64,000 bases of DNA, from the NCBI GenBank assembly GCA_028284155.1, contig JANQSF010000099.1, positions 1 through 64,000 of the forward strand, in the 5' to 3' direction. The translations under genes and the position numbers were made by a program. The notes below the pieces were generated by a model that was not told the origin of the DNA, made no database searches, and worked only from the letters and a program-made list of their open reading frames with translations. This document shows positions 42,814-51,799 of this stretch, in pieces. Source of the DNA: Phycisphaeraceae bacterium. GTDB taxonomy: Bacteria; Planctomycetota; Phycisphaerae; Phycisphaerales; Phycisphaeraceae. How positions within the stretch are numbered: position 1 is the first letter of the stretch; each line of letters begins with the position of its first letter.

Positions 42814-43275
42814 ACCTGTGAGTCAGCCGCAGAAGGCTATTTGGATTCCTGCCTGGTACGAACTCGACCAATCGATTTCAGTCGGGCAGTTGGATCGATT
42901 CTATTTCTTCCGTGAAACTCCTGTTGACTTACGGGAACATGGTTGCCTTGTGTTTTTCTGTGGTATTTGGCGGGAGGAGGCTGCCATATTACTTCAAGGC
43001 AAGATTCTATCAATTGAGAATAGTCACTTTGGAGCGATTCAGGGAATCGACACAAGAGGTTTGGACTACACCCTGACGCTTCTAGATGGACGGGAACAAA
43101 AAGTGGAAGCTGAGCAGTCACCAGGGCTCGTGTACGGCTGGCCTGAACCAATCACAGATTGGCAATTCCATGTCGAGCTTGAATTGCCCAGCTAGTTTGT
43201 TGAAAGAGTGGACAAGAGTGCGTCGCAAGTATTGCGAGCTTGGGCGCTGGATTACTTCGACGTGCCGCTGTGAAG
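42781..43275. repeat. Duplicated PPOX 3' end flanking a low-GC gene
   Basis: A 24-bp direct repeat at 42781-42804 and 43240-43263 encodes WALDYFDV in both places. The second copy continues to PL and a stop but has no PPOX body before it, only about 20 unrelated codons. The enclosed segment is markedly AT-richer than its surroundings. Confidence 0.8.
42818..43195 (+). CDS. Hypothetical protein, low-GC insert
   Basis: About 125 aa from GTG 42818, four bases after the PPOX stop. It is a soluble, aromatic-rich protein (IPAWYELDQSISVGQLDRFYFF, GCLVFFCGIWREEAAILLQG, ending WPEPITDWQFHVELELPS). Base composition is near 50% G+C, unlike the surrounding two-thirds, and codon use is different, suggesting acquisition. 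I do not recognise a family. It lies between the two copies of the PPOX 3' end. Confidence 0.7.
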   Translation: MSQPQKAIWIPAWYELDQSISVGQLDRFYFFRETPVDLREHGCLVFFCGIWREEAAILLQGKILSIENSHFGAIQGIDTRGLDYTLTLLDGREQKVEAEQSPGLVYGWPEPITDWQFHVELELPS

Positions 43276-43282
43276 TATCGAC

Positions 43283-43873
43283 ATGCCTGACGCCTCGGAC
43301 GACCATCTTAAAAGAACGCCGAACCGTTGCGCGTCATACGCGATGGTGTGCCTATTGCTCGCAGCAGTGACATGCGTGCTATCCGCCTGTGACAACAGCG
43401 CGGGTGACGCCCCGATCGCAGGCGACCCCATCCACGGCACGGTCGAGCAATCGCTTGACGAACAGATCGCGGCCGTCCAAGCGGGCGACGCGACGACGAT
43501 CCGCGTGACTCAAGTATCGATCACAGACGACGACCTGCAGCGTATCGCGGGCCTCGACGGGCTGACACGGCTTGTCGCGGTGAACGCCGACGCCACAGCC
43601 GCCGGAGTGTCCAAACTGACCGGGCTGACCGCGCTCGAAAACGTGCGGATCGGCGGGCGGAACATCGACGACAACGCCCTGGCGGAACTGGCGAAGCTGC
43701 CCGCGTTGCGCTTTCTGATCATCGAAGACGCACCGATTACCGACTCGGGGTTGAAGCACCTGCACGGATTGGACGGGTTGGAGTCGCTGTACCTGAACGG
43801 CACACGCGTCACGGAAAACGGCCTGTCGTCGTTGAAGTCAGCGCTGCCGACACTACACCTTCACGTCAAGTAA
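43283..43873 (+). CDS. Leucine-rich repeat lipoprotein
   Basis: 196 aa. The signal peptide (MVCLLLAAVTCVLSAC) ends in a lipobox. It has about five LRR units of the planctomycete type: LQRIAGLDGLTRLVAV, VSKLTGLTALENVRIGG, LAELAKLPALRFLIIED, LKHLHGLDGLESLYLNG, LSSLKSALPTLHLHV. It is likely an envelope-attached protein involved in protein-protein contacts. It starts only 20 bp after the PPOX remnant. The stop is 34 bp from the convergent propeller gene. Confidence 0.88.
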   Translation: MPDASDDHLKRTPNRCASYAMVCLLLAAVTCVLSACDNSAGDAPIAGDPIHGTVEQSLDEQIAAVQAGDATTIRVTQVSITDDDLQRIAGLDGLTRLVAVNADATAAGVSKLTGLTALENVRIGGRNIDDNALAELAKLPALRFLIIEDAPITDSGLKHLHGLDGLESLYLNGTRVTENGLSSLKSALPTLHLHVK

Positions 43874-43906
43874 GCGCGACACGAACCGCACGACGAAATC
43901 AGATCG

Positions 43907-45778
43907 TCAGTTCGATGCCGCTCTCCTCGCGATGAATTGGCGCAGCCGTTTCAGTTCCGGAGCGACCTTCGTCGCCAACTTCAGCCCGCGGGCACGATCG
44001 GCCCCGACCATCGGCTCGATCGCGTACCAGTACATGATCTCCAGGTTGTGGTCCTTGGCGTCGTCGCCGTGCGCCACCAGCGCCTCGGCGATCGGCCAAC
44101 GCTGCTCGATCGGCAGCCGCTGCAAGGCCGAGGCGAGAAACAGCCGAACGACCGGCGACGGGTCGTTCTTCGCCAGTTCCGCGTACTTCGTCAACGCGGC
44201 CTCGGGGGCCTTGCGGTCTTCACACTCGAGCTGGATCGCCCAGCAGCGCACATGCTCGTCGTCGTGGCCGAGCAGACGTGTGCGTGTCGCCTCGTCCAGC
44301 CCGTTGGTCACGTGCAACGCCCACAGGGCGTTCAGGCGCAGCGGTGTCGTATCCGCCTTGGCAAACAGCCCACGTAGATCAGCGATCGTCGCCGTCATGT
44401 CCTTGCCGTTGGCGGTGCGCTCAGCCAACATCCGCCGCGCGGTACGCGACCAGTATGCGTTCGCGTGCGACAGCAAGCGGATCAGGTCGGCGTCCGGCAC
44501 GGTCCCCAGGTCAAACCGGTCGACCTGACGTTTCGCCCCGCGCTTCTGATCGTCGTAGGTGATCTTGTAGACCCGCCCCGTCTTCCGGCCGATCGTCTGG
44601 TCGTGTGGGCGCAACTGGTGGCAGGGCAACTGGTCGTACCAGTCGTTCAGGTACAGCCCGCCGTCGGGCGCCAGCCGCAGCGACAGACCGCGCACCCACT
44701 TGTCGGCGTTGTTGACAAAGCCCGTACCGCGCGCCTCGTGCGGCGCGATTTTGCGGGCGCCGGTCAGGGCCTTGTCGTGCGGGCCGAGCTTGCCGACATA
44801 GCCCGAACCCTTCGCTTCCAGCAGGTCGACGTGCACCTTGCTCGCGTGGATGTTGTTAAAGAAGAGTTGGTTGCGATACCGCTGCGGGAACTGGTCGCCC
44901 AGGTAGATCGTCGCGCCGGCGAACGCCGCGGCGAAGTGGCTGTGCGTGCGGATCGTTTTCAGGTCAGCGTACGTGTGCGGGTTGACGTGCTGCCCGCCCT
45001 GCCGATGATAACGGCCGCCCTGCACGATGTGAAACAGGTGTGGGATGACGCAGGCCGTCATGAACGCGTGACCGTGATCGTTGAAATCAACGCCCCACTG
45101 GTTCGACCCGCCCTCGGCGAACCGCTCGAAGACGTGCTTCGTCGGGTGGTACCGCCAGATCGCCGCGTTAATCACGACTCGTTTGTCGTTTGGCGTGCCG
45201 GGTTTGCCCACCTTGCTGTGCGTGAAAACGCCCTGGCATCCATACAGCCAGCCGTCCGGACCCCACGTGAACGTGTTCAGCGTCTCGTGCGTGTCGTGAT
45301 GGCCCCAGCCGTCTAATAGAACGATAGGCTCGCCGTCCGGCTTGTCGTCGCGGTTCTTGTCGGGGATGAATAGCAGGTTCGGCGGGCTGCCGACCCACAC
45401 ACCGCCGTAGCCCACAGCCAACCCCGTGGCGAAGTTGCCCTTGTCCCAGAAAACCGTCCGCTTGTCGTGCACGCCGTCGCCGTCGGTGTCTTCCAGGATT
45501 ACGACCTTGTCGTTGCCCGTCGCCTTCCAGTTCGGGTACGAGTAGTTCTCGATGATCCAAACCCGCCCGCGCTCGTCGACGCTCATGGCGATCGGTTGAG
45601 CGATCTCCGGCTCGCCGGCAAAGACGTGGGCCTTGAACCCCTCGGGCAGCGTCATGTTCGCGGCGGTCTGCTGCGGCGTCTGGTACTCGCCCGGCGCGGG
45701 TGTGCGGTTGAGTGGCTGGGCCAACGCGGCCGCGCTGATCGAACAAACAAGCAGGACGACAAGAGTGCGTGAGAGCAA
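43907..45778 (-). CDS. PVC-type membrane-bound dehydrogenase-like beta-propeller protein
   Basis: 623 aa. The start TTG 45778 is supported by GGAG seven nt upstream. Signal peptide LVVLLVCSISAAALA. LPEGFKAHVFAGEPEIAQPIAM and DERGRVWIIENYSYP start a propeller domain (about 45-420), with many His/Asn loops (GGWGHHDTHETLNTFTWGPDGWLYG). The C-terminal 200 residues are HEAT-like helices. The family is abundant in planctomycetes, usually with a terminal CxxCH heme motif. Here no CxxCH is present, so it is a heme-less member. Substrate unknown. The upstream PQQ-like gene is on the same strand. Confidence 0.9.
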   Translation of the reverse strand: MLSRTLVVLLVCSISAAALAQPLNRTPAPGEYQTPQQTAANMTLPEGFKAHVFAGEPEIAQPIAMSVDERGRVWIIENYSYPNWKATGNDKVVILEDTDGDGVHDKRTVFWDKGNFATGLAVGYGGVWVGSPPNLLFIPDKNRDDKPDGEPIVLLDGWGHHDTHETLNTFTWGPDGWLYGCQGVFTHSKVGKPGTPNDKRVVINAAIWRYHPTKHVFERFAEGGSNQWGVDFNDHGHAFMTACVIPHLFHIVQGGRYHRQGGQHVNPHTYADLKTIRTHSHFAAAFAGATIYLGDQFPQRYRNQLFFNNIHASKVHVDLLEAKGSGYVGKLGPHDKALTGARKIAPHEARGTGFVNNADKWVRGLSLRLAPDGGLYLNDWYDQLPCHQLRPHDQTIGRKTGRVYKITYDDQKRGAKRQVDRFDLGTVPDADLIRLLSHANAYWSRTARRMLAERTANGKDMTATIADLRGLFAKADTTPLRLNALWALHVTNGLDEATRTRLLGHDDEHVRCWAIQLECEDRKAPEAALTKYAELAKNDPSPVVRLFLASALQRLPIEQRWPIAEALVAHGDDAKDHNLEIMYWYAIEPMVGADRARGLKLATKVAPELKRLRQFIARRAASN

Positions 45779-45835
45779 AAGGGATCTCCTGATATGAGTC
45801 TCGTGTCGAGTATCTCCCGACGAACTGCGGGTTAT

Positions 45836-45904
45836 TCAGCCGCGATCCGGGTGTGCGACGCGCTGACGATTGATCGGGCAGACGCGCGGAGCAAGCTCCG
45901 CGGC
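45836..45904. repeat. Hairpin pair, families B/C (one half degenerate)
   Basis: The right half (about 45883-45904) is the family B hairpin GCGCGGAGC-AA-GCTCCGCG with GCTAAT foot. The left half TTCAGCCGCGATCCGGG... is a decayed family C-type copy. Confidence 0.6.
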
Positions 45905-45908
45905 TAAT

Positions 45909-45937
45909 CCAAGTGAGCCGCATGGCGGCTCACTTGG
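45909..45937 (-). terminator. 13-bp perfect hairpin spanning the PQQ gene stop
   Basis: CCAAGTGAGCCGC-ATG-GCGGCTCACTTGG; the TGA stop of the minus-strand gene lies in it. No T-run follows, so termination may need help. Confidence 0.55.
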
Positions 45938-47180
45938 TCCCGATGCAGTACAGCGTTTCCTTCCGACCCGGGCCGCGGCCGTCCGCAACGCGCAGGAAGA
46001 TCTGGCCGTCGACGATGACCGGCGAGGCGAACGACTCGTCCCCCATCTCGATCTCTTCGACGAGGTCGAACTCTTCGGGGTCGGCCTTGATGACATAGAA
46101 CGTGCCGCGTTCGTTGGCGGTGTACAAGTGCCCGCCCGCGAGGGTGAACGACGCGCTGACGGGTCCGCGCAGCCGTTCGCTCCACATCTCTTCACCATCG
46201 GATACACGCCAGCAACGGGCGATACCGCGGTCGTCGAAGGCGTAGAGGTAGCCCTTGTGCGCGAGCATCGATTGCTCGTAGCACTTCTCGCTGTTCCGCC
46301 AAACGACCTTGCCGGAGCCGTCGGCCTTGACCGCGACGGTTTCCTTGGTCGGGTAGCCGCCGGAGCCGAACACAACGTCGCCGTCCCAGACGACCGTGCC
46401 GCAGGTCGCCGGCGCGATGGCGTTGACAGACCACAGCGGCTTGCCGTTGGCCGGGTCGTACGCGGCGAGTTGGCCGAGCCCGGTGATGAGCAACTGCTCG
46501 CGGCCGGCCACCTTTGCGACGATCGGCGATGAGTAGCTGACCGACTTCGGCCGGGGCGACAGCCAGACACGCTTGCCGCTGTTGGCGTCGAACGCGGCGA
46601 GGTAGCTGTCGTTTTCCGTCTCGGCCGCGACGATGATTTTGCCGTCGTGCAACAGCGGCGACGGCGCGTAGCCGAACTGGTATTTGCTCGGCCGATACGC
46701 GCCGGCCTTGACCTGCCAGAGTTGTTCGCCGTCCAGCGACAGCGCGGTCAGTTGCACGCTGTCGTGGTTGTTGAACACGGCGAAGACCCGCTTGCCGTCC
46801 GACGCGGGCGTGGGCGACGCGTGCGTGTTCTTCTTGTGGATTTTCGACGGGAAGCCGCCGCGGTTGACGTCCGTCTTCCAAAGCTGCTTGCCGGTCGCGC
46901 GGTCGAAGGCGACGACCGACTGCACCTGCGCGCGGTCGTCGGCCGTGGTGAGGATCACGCGATTGCCCACGATGATGGGCGACGAGTGGCCGCGGCCGGG
47001 CACGTCGGCTTTCCAAATGACGTTCTTGTTCGGGCCGAAGCTCGTCGGCGGGGCCGGGCCGTCGGCCACGGCGTTGCCGCTGGGGCCACGCCACGCGTGC
47101 CAATCGCCGGCGTGCAGCGGCGTCGCCGCGAACAGGGTCAACACGGATGTGAGGCAGAACAGCGCGGGCAGTCGTTTCAT
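45930..47180 (-). CDS. PQQ-type beta-propeller repeat secreted protein
   Basis: 416 aa from ATG 47180. Signal peptide ALFCLTSVLTLFAATPLHA. It has repeated PQQ-like blades of the pattern VVAFDRATGKQLWKT, LTALSLDGEQLWQVKAG, LAAFDANSGKRVWLS, LAAYDPANGKPLWSV. The family (PQQ_2/outer-membrane PQQ-like) is common in planctomycetes as a periplasmic protein whose catalytic activity is uncertain. Lacking an obvious PQQ pocket motif, it is most safely called a propeller repeat protein. The downstream gene, another propeller protein, is on the same strand 150 bp away. Confidence 0.92.
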   Translation of the reverse strand: MKRLPALFCLTSVLTLFAATPLHAGDWHAWRGPSGNAVADGPAPPTSFGPNKNVIWKADVPGRGHSSPIIVGNRVILTTADDRAQVQSVVAFDRATGKQLWKTDVNRGGFPSKIHKKNTHASPTPASDGKRVFAVFNNHDSVQLTALSLDGEQLWQVKAGAYRPSKYQFGYAPSPLLHDGKIIVAAETENDSYLAAFDANSGKRVWLSPRPKSVSYSSPIVAKVAGREQLLITGLGQLAAYDPANGKPLWSVNAIAPATCGTVVWDGDVVFGSGGYPTKETVAVKADGSGKVVWRNSEKCYEQSMLAHKGYLYAFDDRGIARCWRVSDGEEMWSERLRGPVSASFTLAGGHLYTANERGTFYVIKADPEEFDLVEEIEMGDESFASPVIVDGQIFLRVADGRGPGRKETLYCIGTK

Positions 47181-47249
47181 GGGGTCGTTCTCGATCGTTG
47201 GGTTGGATGGCGCAAGCGCGAGGGGGCACGGTGAGTACATCATAACGGG

Positions 47250-47386
47250 TGATCCGGGTCTTCGGAAAGACCCGGCTTGGTGTGCGACGTGCGTTCAAGG
47301 CGTCACGCGTGGGGCTTCAAGTCCCCACGCCTCGACCACTGTCCGCGACCCCCCGTCTCCCGTCTCCTGTCCCCCGTCTCGTCTCC
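47250..47386. repeat. Hairpins and CCCGTCT short-period tract
   Basis: Two hairpins (GGGTCTT-CGGA-AAGACCC near 47257, GCGTGGGG...CCCCACGC near 47310-47333) and then GTCTCCC/GTCTCCT heptamers (47348-47383), reaching the phoR stop. Confidence 0.6.
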
Positions 47387-48790
47387 TCACGCGGCCGGCA
47401 GGTGGATTCGGAACGTGCTGCCCTGTCCCGGCGCCGAGTCGACGCTGACTTTCCCGCCGTGCGACTGCGCGACGTGCTTGACGATCGACAGGCCCAGCCC
47501 CGTGCCGCCGACGGCCCGGCTGCGGGCCTTGTCCGTCCGGTAGAACCGCTCGAACAAACGGGGCAGGTGCTCAGCCTCGATCCCGTGGCCGTGGTCTTCA
47601 ACCGTGATGACCACCTCGCCGTTGTCGCGCGTCGCGCGGACTTGGACGGCCTGCCGCGGCGGGCTGAACTTGATCGCGTTGTCCAGCAGGTTGACGATCG
47701 CCTGCTCCAGCAGCGCGGAGCTGATCGTCGCCCGCAACGCGTCGTCGCCCTCGACCTCCAACTCGATCCCGCGCTGGCCGGCCGACGCGAGGCAGGTCTC
47801 GACCGCGCCGCGCAGGACGGGCAGGATCGGACCAGGCGCGAGGGTAATCTGACCTGCGTTCTCGTCCTGCTCGATCCGGGCCAGCATCAGCAGGTCTTCC
47901 ACGATCGCGTGCAGGCGATCAGCCTGCCGAGTGATCAACGGCAGGAAGCGGTCGGCCGAGGCCTGCGACATCTCGTCGGTCTCGAGTGTTTCGACGGCCG
48001 CCTTGATCGCCGAGATAGGTGTCTTCAACTCGTGTGACACGTTGGCGACGAACTGCTGTCGGACCTGCTCTAACTGACGCAGACGTGTCACGTCGTTGAA
48101 CACGATGACCGCGCCGTGCGCCCGCGCGTCGTCCGGGTCGCGCAACGGCGTGCCGTGCACCTGCAAGGCGTGCTCAGCCTCGCCGACGCGCAGCGTGACT
48201 TCGGTCTCGACCGTTCCATCGCTTTCCAGTGCGCGCTCGACACAGCGTTGCAGATCGATGTTGCGAACGGTCTCGTAGATACTGCGACCGGTGACGTGAT
48301 CGCGCTCGACACCGAGCAAGCGGGCCGCTGCGCCGTTGACGGTGATCACCCGCGCCTCGCCGTCAACGGCCATCACGCCCTCAGCCATGCTGGCGACCAC
48401 GGCCTGCCGCTCGTTCGCTTCGCGGGTGATCGCCCGCACGCGCTCGCCCAGTCGATCCGCCATGTCACGCAACGACTCAGCCAACGGCGCGAAGTCGTAC
48501 CCGCCCGCGCGCACGGCCGAACTCTGCAATTGGCCGTCGCCGATCCTTTCGACGGCGCGGCGCAACTGCGACAGCGGCTCGGTGACCGCACGCCGCCAAA
48601 GCAGGGCAAGCCAGGCCGCACACACGCCACCGACAACGAGCCCGCCAACCGCCACACCGCGCGCCGCGGCTGAGCGTTCAGCCTCGTCCTCGATCGCGCC
48701 CGACGCCAGCCCGCCGACGATCGACGTCCCGGCGGCGACCAGCACGAAGCCGGCCAACGGGACCAACCAGATCAAACGACGCCGGGTCAT
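47387..48790 (-). CDS. phoR: PhoR-like membrane sensor histidine kinase
   Basis: 467 aa. Two N-terminal membrane segments (about 7-27, 45-67), a HAMP-like linker, a PAS domain (about 125-235) and a kinase core: FVANVSHELKTPISAIKAAV (phospho-His near 258), N-box LLDNAIKFSP, G1 VEDHGHGIE, F-box ERFYRTDKARS and G2 GGTGLGLSIVKHVAQSHGG. The RSRAVGGTGLGLSIVKH context is typical of PhoR. It sits downstream of a PhoB-like regulator, and a phosphate-type porin follows the pair, so a phosphate-starvation role is likely. A family F repeat lies in the 329-bp gap between the two genes. Confidence 0.9.
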   Translation of the reverse strand: MTRRRLIWLVPLAGFVLVAAGTSIVGGLASGAIEDEAERSAAARGVAVGGLVVGGVCAAWLALLWRRAVTEPLSQLRRAVERIGDGQLQSSAVRAGGYDFAPLAESLRDMADRLGERVRAITREANERQAVVASMAEGVMAVDGEARVITVNGAAARLLGVERDHVTGRSIYETVRNIDLQRCVERALESDGTVETEVTLRVGEAEHALQVHGTPLRDPDDARAHGAVIVFNDVTRLRQLEQVRQQFVANVSHELKTPISAIKAAVETLETDEMSQASADRFLPLITRQADRLHAIVEDLLMLARIEQDENAGQITLAPGPILPVLRGAVETCLASAGQRGIELEVEGDDALRATISSALLEQAIVNLLDNAIKFSPPRQAVQVRATRDNGEVVITVEDHGHGIEAEHLPRLFERFYRTDKARSRAVGGTGLGLSIVKHVAQSHGGKVSVDSAPGQGSTFRIHLPAA

Positions 48791-48938
48791 GGCGGGGTCA
48801 ACTCCGCGCAGGTCGTGCGTTGGACACGGACCTGACAGGTATCAAGGCTATCCAAGTGTATGCGTATGGAGACGGACCATGACCGACATGCAACGCCATG
48901 CAACGCCAGGTGGAGGCCCACTTTGGGTTGTACGGTTG

Positions 48939-49010
48939 TCGTGCCACGGCCGTGTCGGCCGTGTGAGGCACCCTTGAGACACCGCACGGCCGACACGGCC
49001 GTGGCACGAG
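48939..49010. repeat. Inverted hairpin pair, family F (copy 4 of 6)
   Basis: Hairpin 48945-48963 and its complement 48985-49003, spacer TGAGGCACCCTTGAGACAC. Spacer and 3' flank resemble copy 3. It lies in the 329-bp phoB-phoR gap, which has no gene. Confidence 0.93.
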
Positions 49011-49119
49011 AAGGCCGCTCAGATCAAAGTATCTCACGACCCAACGCCAAAGCACACCGCCTCCGCCCCGTCCGTCTCAATGACGTCTTCAACAATCAGG
49101 TCGACGAACTCATCCGTAA

Positions 49120-49863
49120 TCAGGCTTCGGTCTCTTCCAACCGGTAGCCCACCCCGCGGACGGTCTGGATGTACTTGCCCACCGCGCCGAGTTTGCGCCG
49201 CAGCGAGACGATGTGAACGTCCACGGAACGATCGGTCACCGCCACCAGGTCGCCTTGCGCGCCCTGGACGATCTGCGCCCGCGTAAAGACCCGGCCGGGC
49301 CGTCGGCCCATGAGTTGCAGGATGAGGAATTCGGTCCGCGTGAGGCTGACCGATTCGCCCGCGACGCGCACTTCGTGTCGGTCCGGGTCAATCGTCAGGT
49401 CGCCGATGATCAACGCCGTCGTCTCGTCCTGTGTGACGGTGTCACTCAACGACGCGCGTCGGAGCACGGCCTTGATCCGGGCCAACAGCACACGCGGGCT
49501 GAACGGCTTGGTCACGTAGTCGTCCGCCCCGAGTTCGAGGCCGGCGACGATGTCCGCCTCTTCGCCCTTGGCGGTCAGCATGACGACCAGGATGTCCGAC
49601 GTCGCCTCGTCGCTCTTGAGCTTGCGGCAGACCTCCAGCCCGTCCATCCCCGGCAGCATCAGGTCGAGCAGGATGAGTCGCGGTTGCTGTTGGCGAACGG
49701 CCTTGATCGCGTCCTCGCCCGTGCCGACGCTGCGGACACTGAACCCGTCGCGCGACAGGTTGTATTGCAACAACTCCTGCAGGTCGAGTTCGTCTTCAAC
49801 GACCAACAGATCGGCCTTGACGGCTGCGTTCGGCTGCTTCCGAGTGGCTTTCATGGCCTGCAT
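49120..49863 (-). CDS. phoB: PhoB-family response regulator
   Basis: About 247 aa from ATG 49863; GTG 49896 and ATG 49854 are alternatives. Receiver domain: LLVVEDELDL acidic pocket, phospho-Asp in LILLDLMLPGMDG, Lys in DYVTKPFSPRVLLARI. The C-terminal winged-helix (about 155-245) has RTEFLILQLMGRRPGRVFTRAQIV and VDVHIVSLRRKLGAVGKYIQTVRGVGYRL, the OmpR/PhoB DNA-binding signature. Usual length is about 229, so the N-terminus has a short extension. It probably activates phosphate-starvation genes with the PhoR-like kinase. No recognisable Pho box was found upstream. Confidence 0.93.
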   Translation of the reverse strand: MQAMKATRKQPNAAVKADLLVVEDELDLQELLQYNLSRDGFSVRSVGTGEDAIKAVRQQQPRLILLDLMLPGMDGLEVCRKLKSDEATSDILVVMLTAKGEEADIVAGLELGADDYVTKPFSPRVLLARIKAVLRRASLSDTVTQDETTALIIGDLTIDPDRHEVRVAGESVSLTRTEFLILQLMGRRPGRVFTRAQIVQGAQGDLVAVTDRSVDVHIVSLRRKLGAVGKYIQTVRGVGYRLEETEA

Positions 49864-50025
49864 GGCGTTGTGTTCCGTTCGAGTCGAATCCGTCACGGCT
49901 GACGACCCGGATCATGCCCGCTGGTCAGTTTAGGTGTACCAACTTCCCTCTGTCGGGCGTTCAGCCAAATGCTAACCGTATGGTCACAATTGCCGCCCAG
50001 TCCCTCCCGACCACCCCGTGCGGGT

Positions 50026-50065
50026 AGAGAAAAGGCGGGCCAGCGGGTGACCACTGGCCCGCCTT
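50026..50065 (-). terminator. Intrinsic terminator of the phosphate-type porin
   Basis: Stem GGCGGGCCAG/CTGGCCCGCC (50034-50043, 50054-50063), followed on the minus strand by TTTTCTC. Confidence 0.85.
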
Positions 50066-50145
50066 GGAGATTCAGTCCGGTCCGGTCCCGGAGCGGCGGT
50101 CCAGACCGCTGCGGGGAGGTGAGGGACCAAGACTTGCACAGCGGA

Positions 50146-51624
50146 TCAGAACAACAACTGGAATTGCGCGCGGATGGCGATCTGGTCTTCCTCGTCGCCG
50201 CTGTCCGAACGCAGACCCAGACCGCTCGAGGCCGAGCTGGAGCCGAACGGTCCCTTCGAATCGGCGCTGTCCAGCACCAGCGGGTCGAGCGCCCAGACCA
50301 CGTCAACCGTCAGCTTTGCGTTGTGCTTGTTGAAGTAGTAGTTGGCGCCAAAGGTCAGCAGGATGGCCGACTCGTCGGACGAGTCGTCAACACCGTCGCC
50401 GTCCACGTCGCCGACCGACAGGGCATCGACTTCGATCCACTCGAAGCGACCAAAGATCTCGAGCTTGTTAGGCACGACGTGCACGCCGGCCTGCACAACC
50501 GCGCCGAAGTTGTCAAAGTCTTCTTCGCTGGTCGTCAGCGCCAGCGGGTCGAAGAAGCGGGCGTCCTGCACGTGTGAGCCGATAAACGCCGCGTAGATGT
50601 TGAATGGATACAGGTCGAGCGAGCCGTCGATCGTCCAGGCGAACTGGTCAGGATCGTTGACCGCGGCTGAGTCGCCCGCTTCGCCGGCCTCGTAGTGAAT
50701 CGCACCACCGACGATCAGCGCAAACGGGTCACCTTCCCACGCGGTGAAGTCCTTGGCCGCCGACAGGCTGCCGGCCAGCGCCACATCGATACGGGCGGTG
50801 ATCGACGGCGCTTCGGTGCGGTCGGTGTGGAAGTCGCTCGGGCTGGCGTTGCCGCCGTCGCTCAGTGCGGCCGTGATCTTGACGTTCTCCGCGACGTCCC
50901 ACTTCAACCAAACGCCTTCTGAGCGGTTGAGCGTGAAGAACTCGTTGACGCTCGACCGGTCCACCGCGAGCTGCCGCTTCGAGCTGGTCAGTTCTTCCCG
51001 CGTGAACGGGAGCTTCTGTCGGCCGGCCTCGATCTTCAAGCCGTCGGCCAACTTGTAGCCCACCACGACGTCTTCGACGAAAACATCGCCGCTGCTGCGG
51101 CTGGTCGCCAGCACGACCTTGTAAGTCATCTTCGGATTGCCGATGTGACCCGAGAAGCCAAGCTTGACCCGGCGGATCTGGAAGCCGGCTTCGTACTCGT
51201 CGATGTCGGGAAAGTCGGGGACGCCATCCAGGTCGAGGTCGCTGTCGTCTTGCTCACGCGAGTTGAAGATGTAGCGGACCTGGATTTGGCCTTCGATGTT
51301 CATCGAGAACGAGCCGTCCTCAGACACAAGGAAGAACTTCTTGCCGTTGTGCCCGGCGTGCATGCCGTGGCTTTCGAGGCTGGCGCGTGTGTCGGCGTCC
51401 TGCAGCACTTCTTGAACCAACGACTTCACTTCTTCGCGGCGGCGCTCGTTCAGCCAGTTGCTCTGGTCGCTGTCCTGCATCCGGGCCACTTCGGCGCGGA
51501 GGCGATGGACCTCGCGGACCAGGGCGTCGATTTCTTCATTTGACTCGGCCTTGACCGGCGAGACCAGGCAGCAGATCGCCGCCATCGCGACAGTCAGTCC
51601 CCACAGTTGATTGGTCAAACGCAC
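50146..51624 (-). CDS. OprO/OprP-like phosphate-selective porin
   Basis: 492 aa from GTG 51624 with AAGGAG about 8 nt upstream. Signal peptide LWGLTVAMAAICCLVSPVKA, then a coiled-coil segment (IDALVREVHRLRAEVARMQD), then a beta-barrel with GFQIRRVKLGFSGHIGNPKMTYKVVLA, GYKLADGLKIEAGRQKLPF, and C-terminal Phe in IAIRAQFQLLF. The coiled-coil plus barrel matches the OprO/OprP (Porin_O_P) family, which passes phosphate or polyphosphate. Calcium-like Asp loops (DSDLDLDGVPDFPDIDEYE, VGDVDGDGVDDSSDES) lie in extracellular turns. It is near PhoB/PhoR, transcribed in the same direction. Confidence 0.9.
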   Translation of the reverse strand: MRLTNQLWGLTVAMAAICCLVSPVKAESNEEIDALVREVHRLRAEVARMQDSDQSNWLNERRREEVKSLVQEVLQDADTRASLESHGMHAGHNGKKFFLVSEDGSFSMNIEGQIQVRYIFNSREQDDSDLDLDGVPDFPDIDEYEAGFQIRRVKLGFSGHIGNPKMTYKVVLATSRSSGDVFVEDVVVGYKLADGLKIEAGRQKLPFTREELTSSKRQLAVDRSSVNEFFTLNRSEGVWLKWDVAENVKITAALSDGGNASPSDFHTDRTEAPSITARIDVALAGSLSAAKDFTAWEGDPFALIVGGAIHYEAGEAGDSAAVNDPDQFAWTIDGSLDLYPFNIYAAFIGSHVQDARFFDPLALTTSEEDFDNFGAVVQAGVHVVPNKLEIFGRFEWIEVDALSVGDVDGDGVDDSSDESAILLTFGANYYFNKHNAKLTVDVVWALDPLVLDSADSKGPFGSSSASSGLGLRSDSGDEEDQIAIRAQFQLLF

Positions 51625-51799
51625 GTCTGGACTCCTTGGATTGAGTGTGAACCTTGGCCCGGGACGAAGGGCCCATCAAAGACGGCGGCACAATACGACC
51701 ACGCACCGCCGCGTGGGTTAGCCCGGTGTCAAAGCTTGATGAGTATCCCGTGAGCGCGCCGCGGGACCGTTCGACCCGCCTGCGATAACATGGCGACCT

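Noticed and set aside
49897-50000. Pho box upstream of phoB
   Set aside because: Only weak direct-repeat-like words (GTTAGCAT, GCTGAACG) are visible; they do not match the known 7-4-7 pattern well enough.
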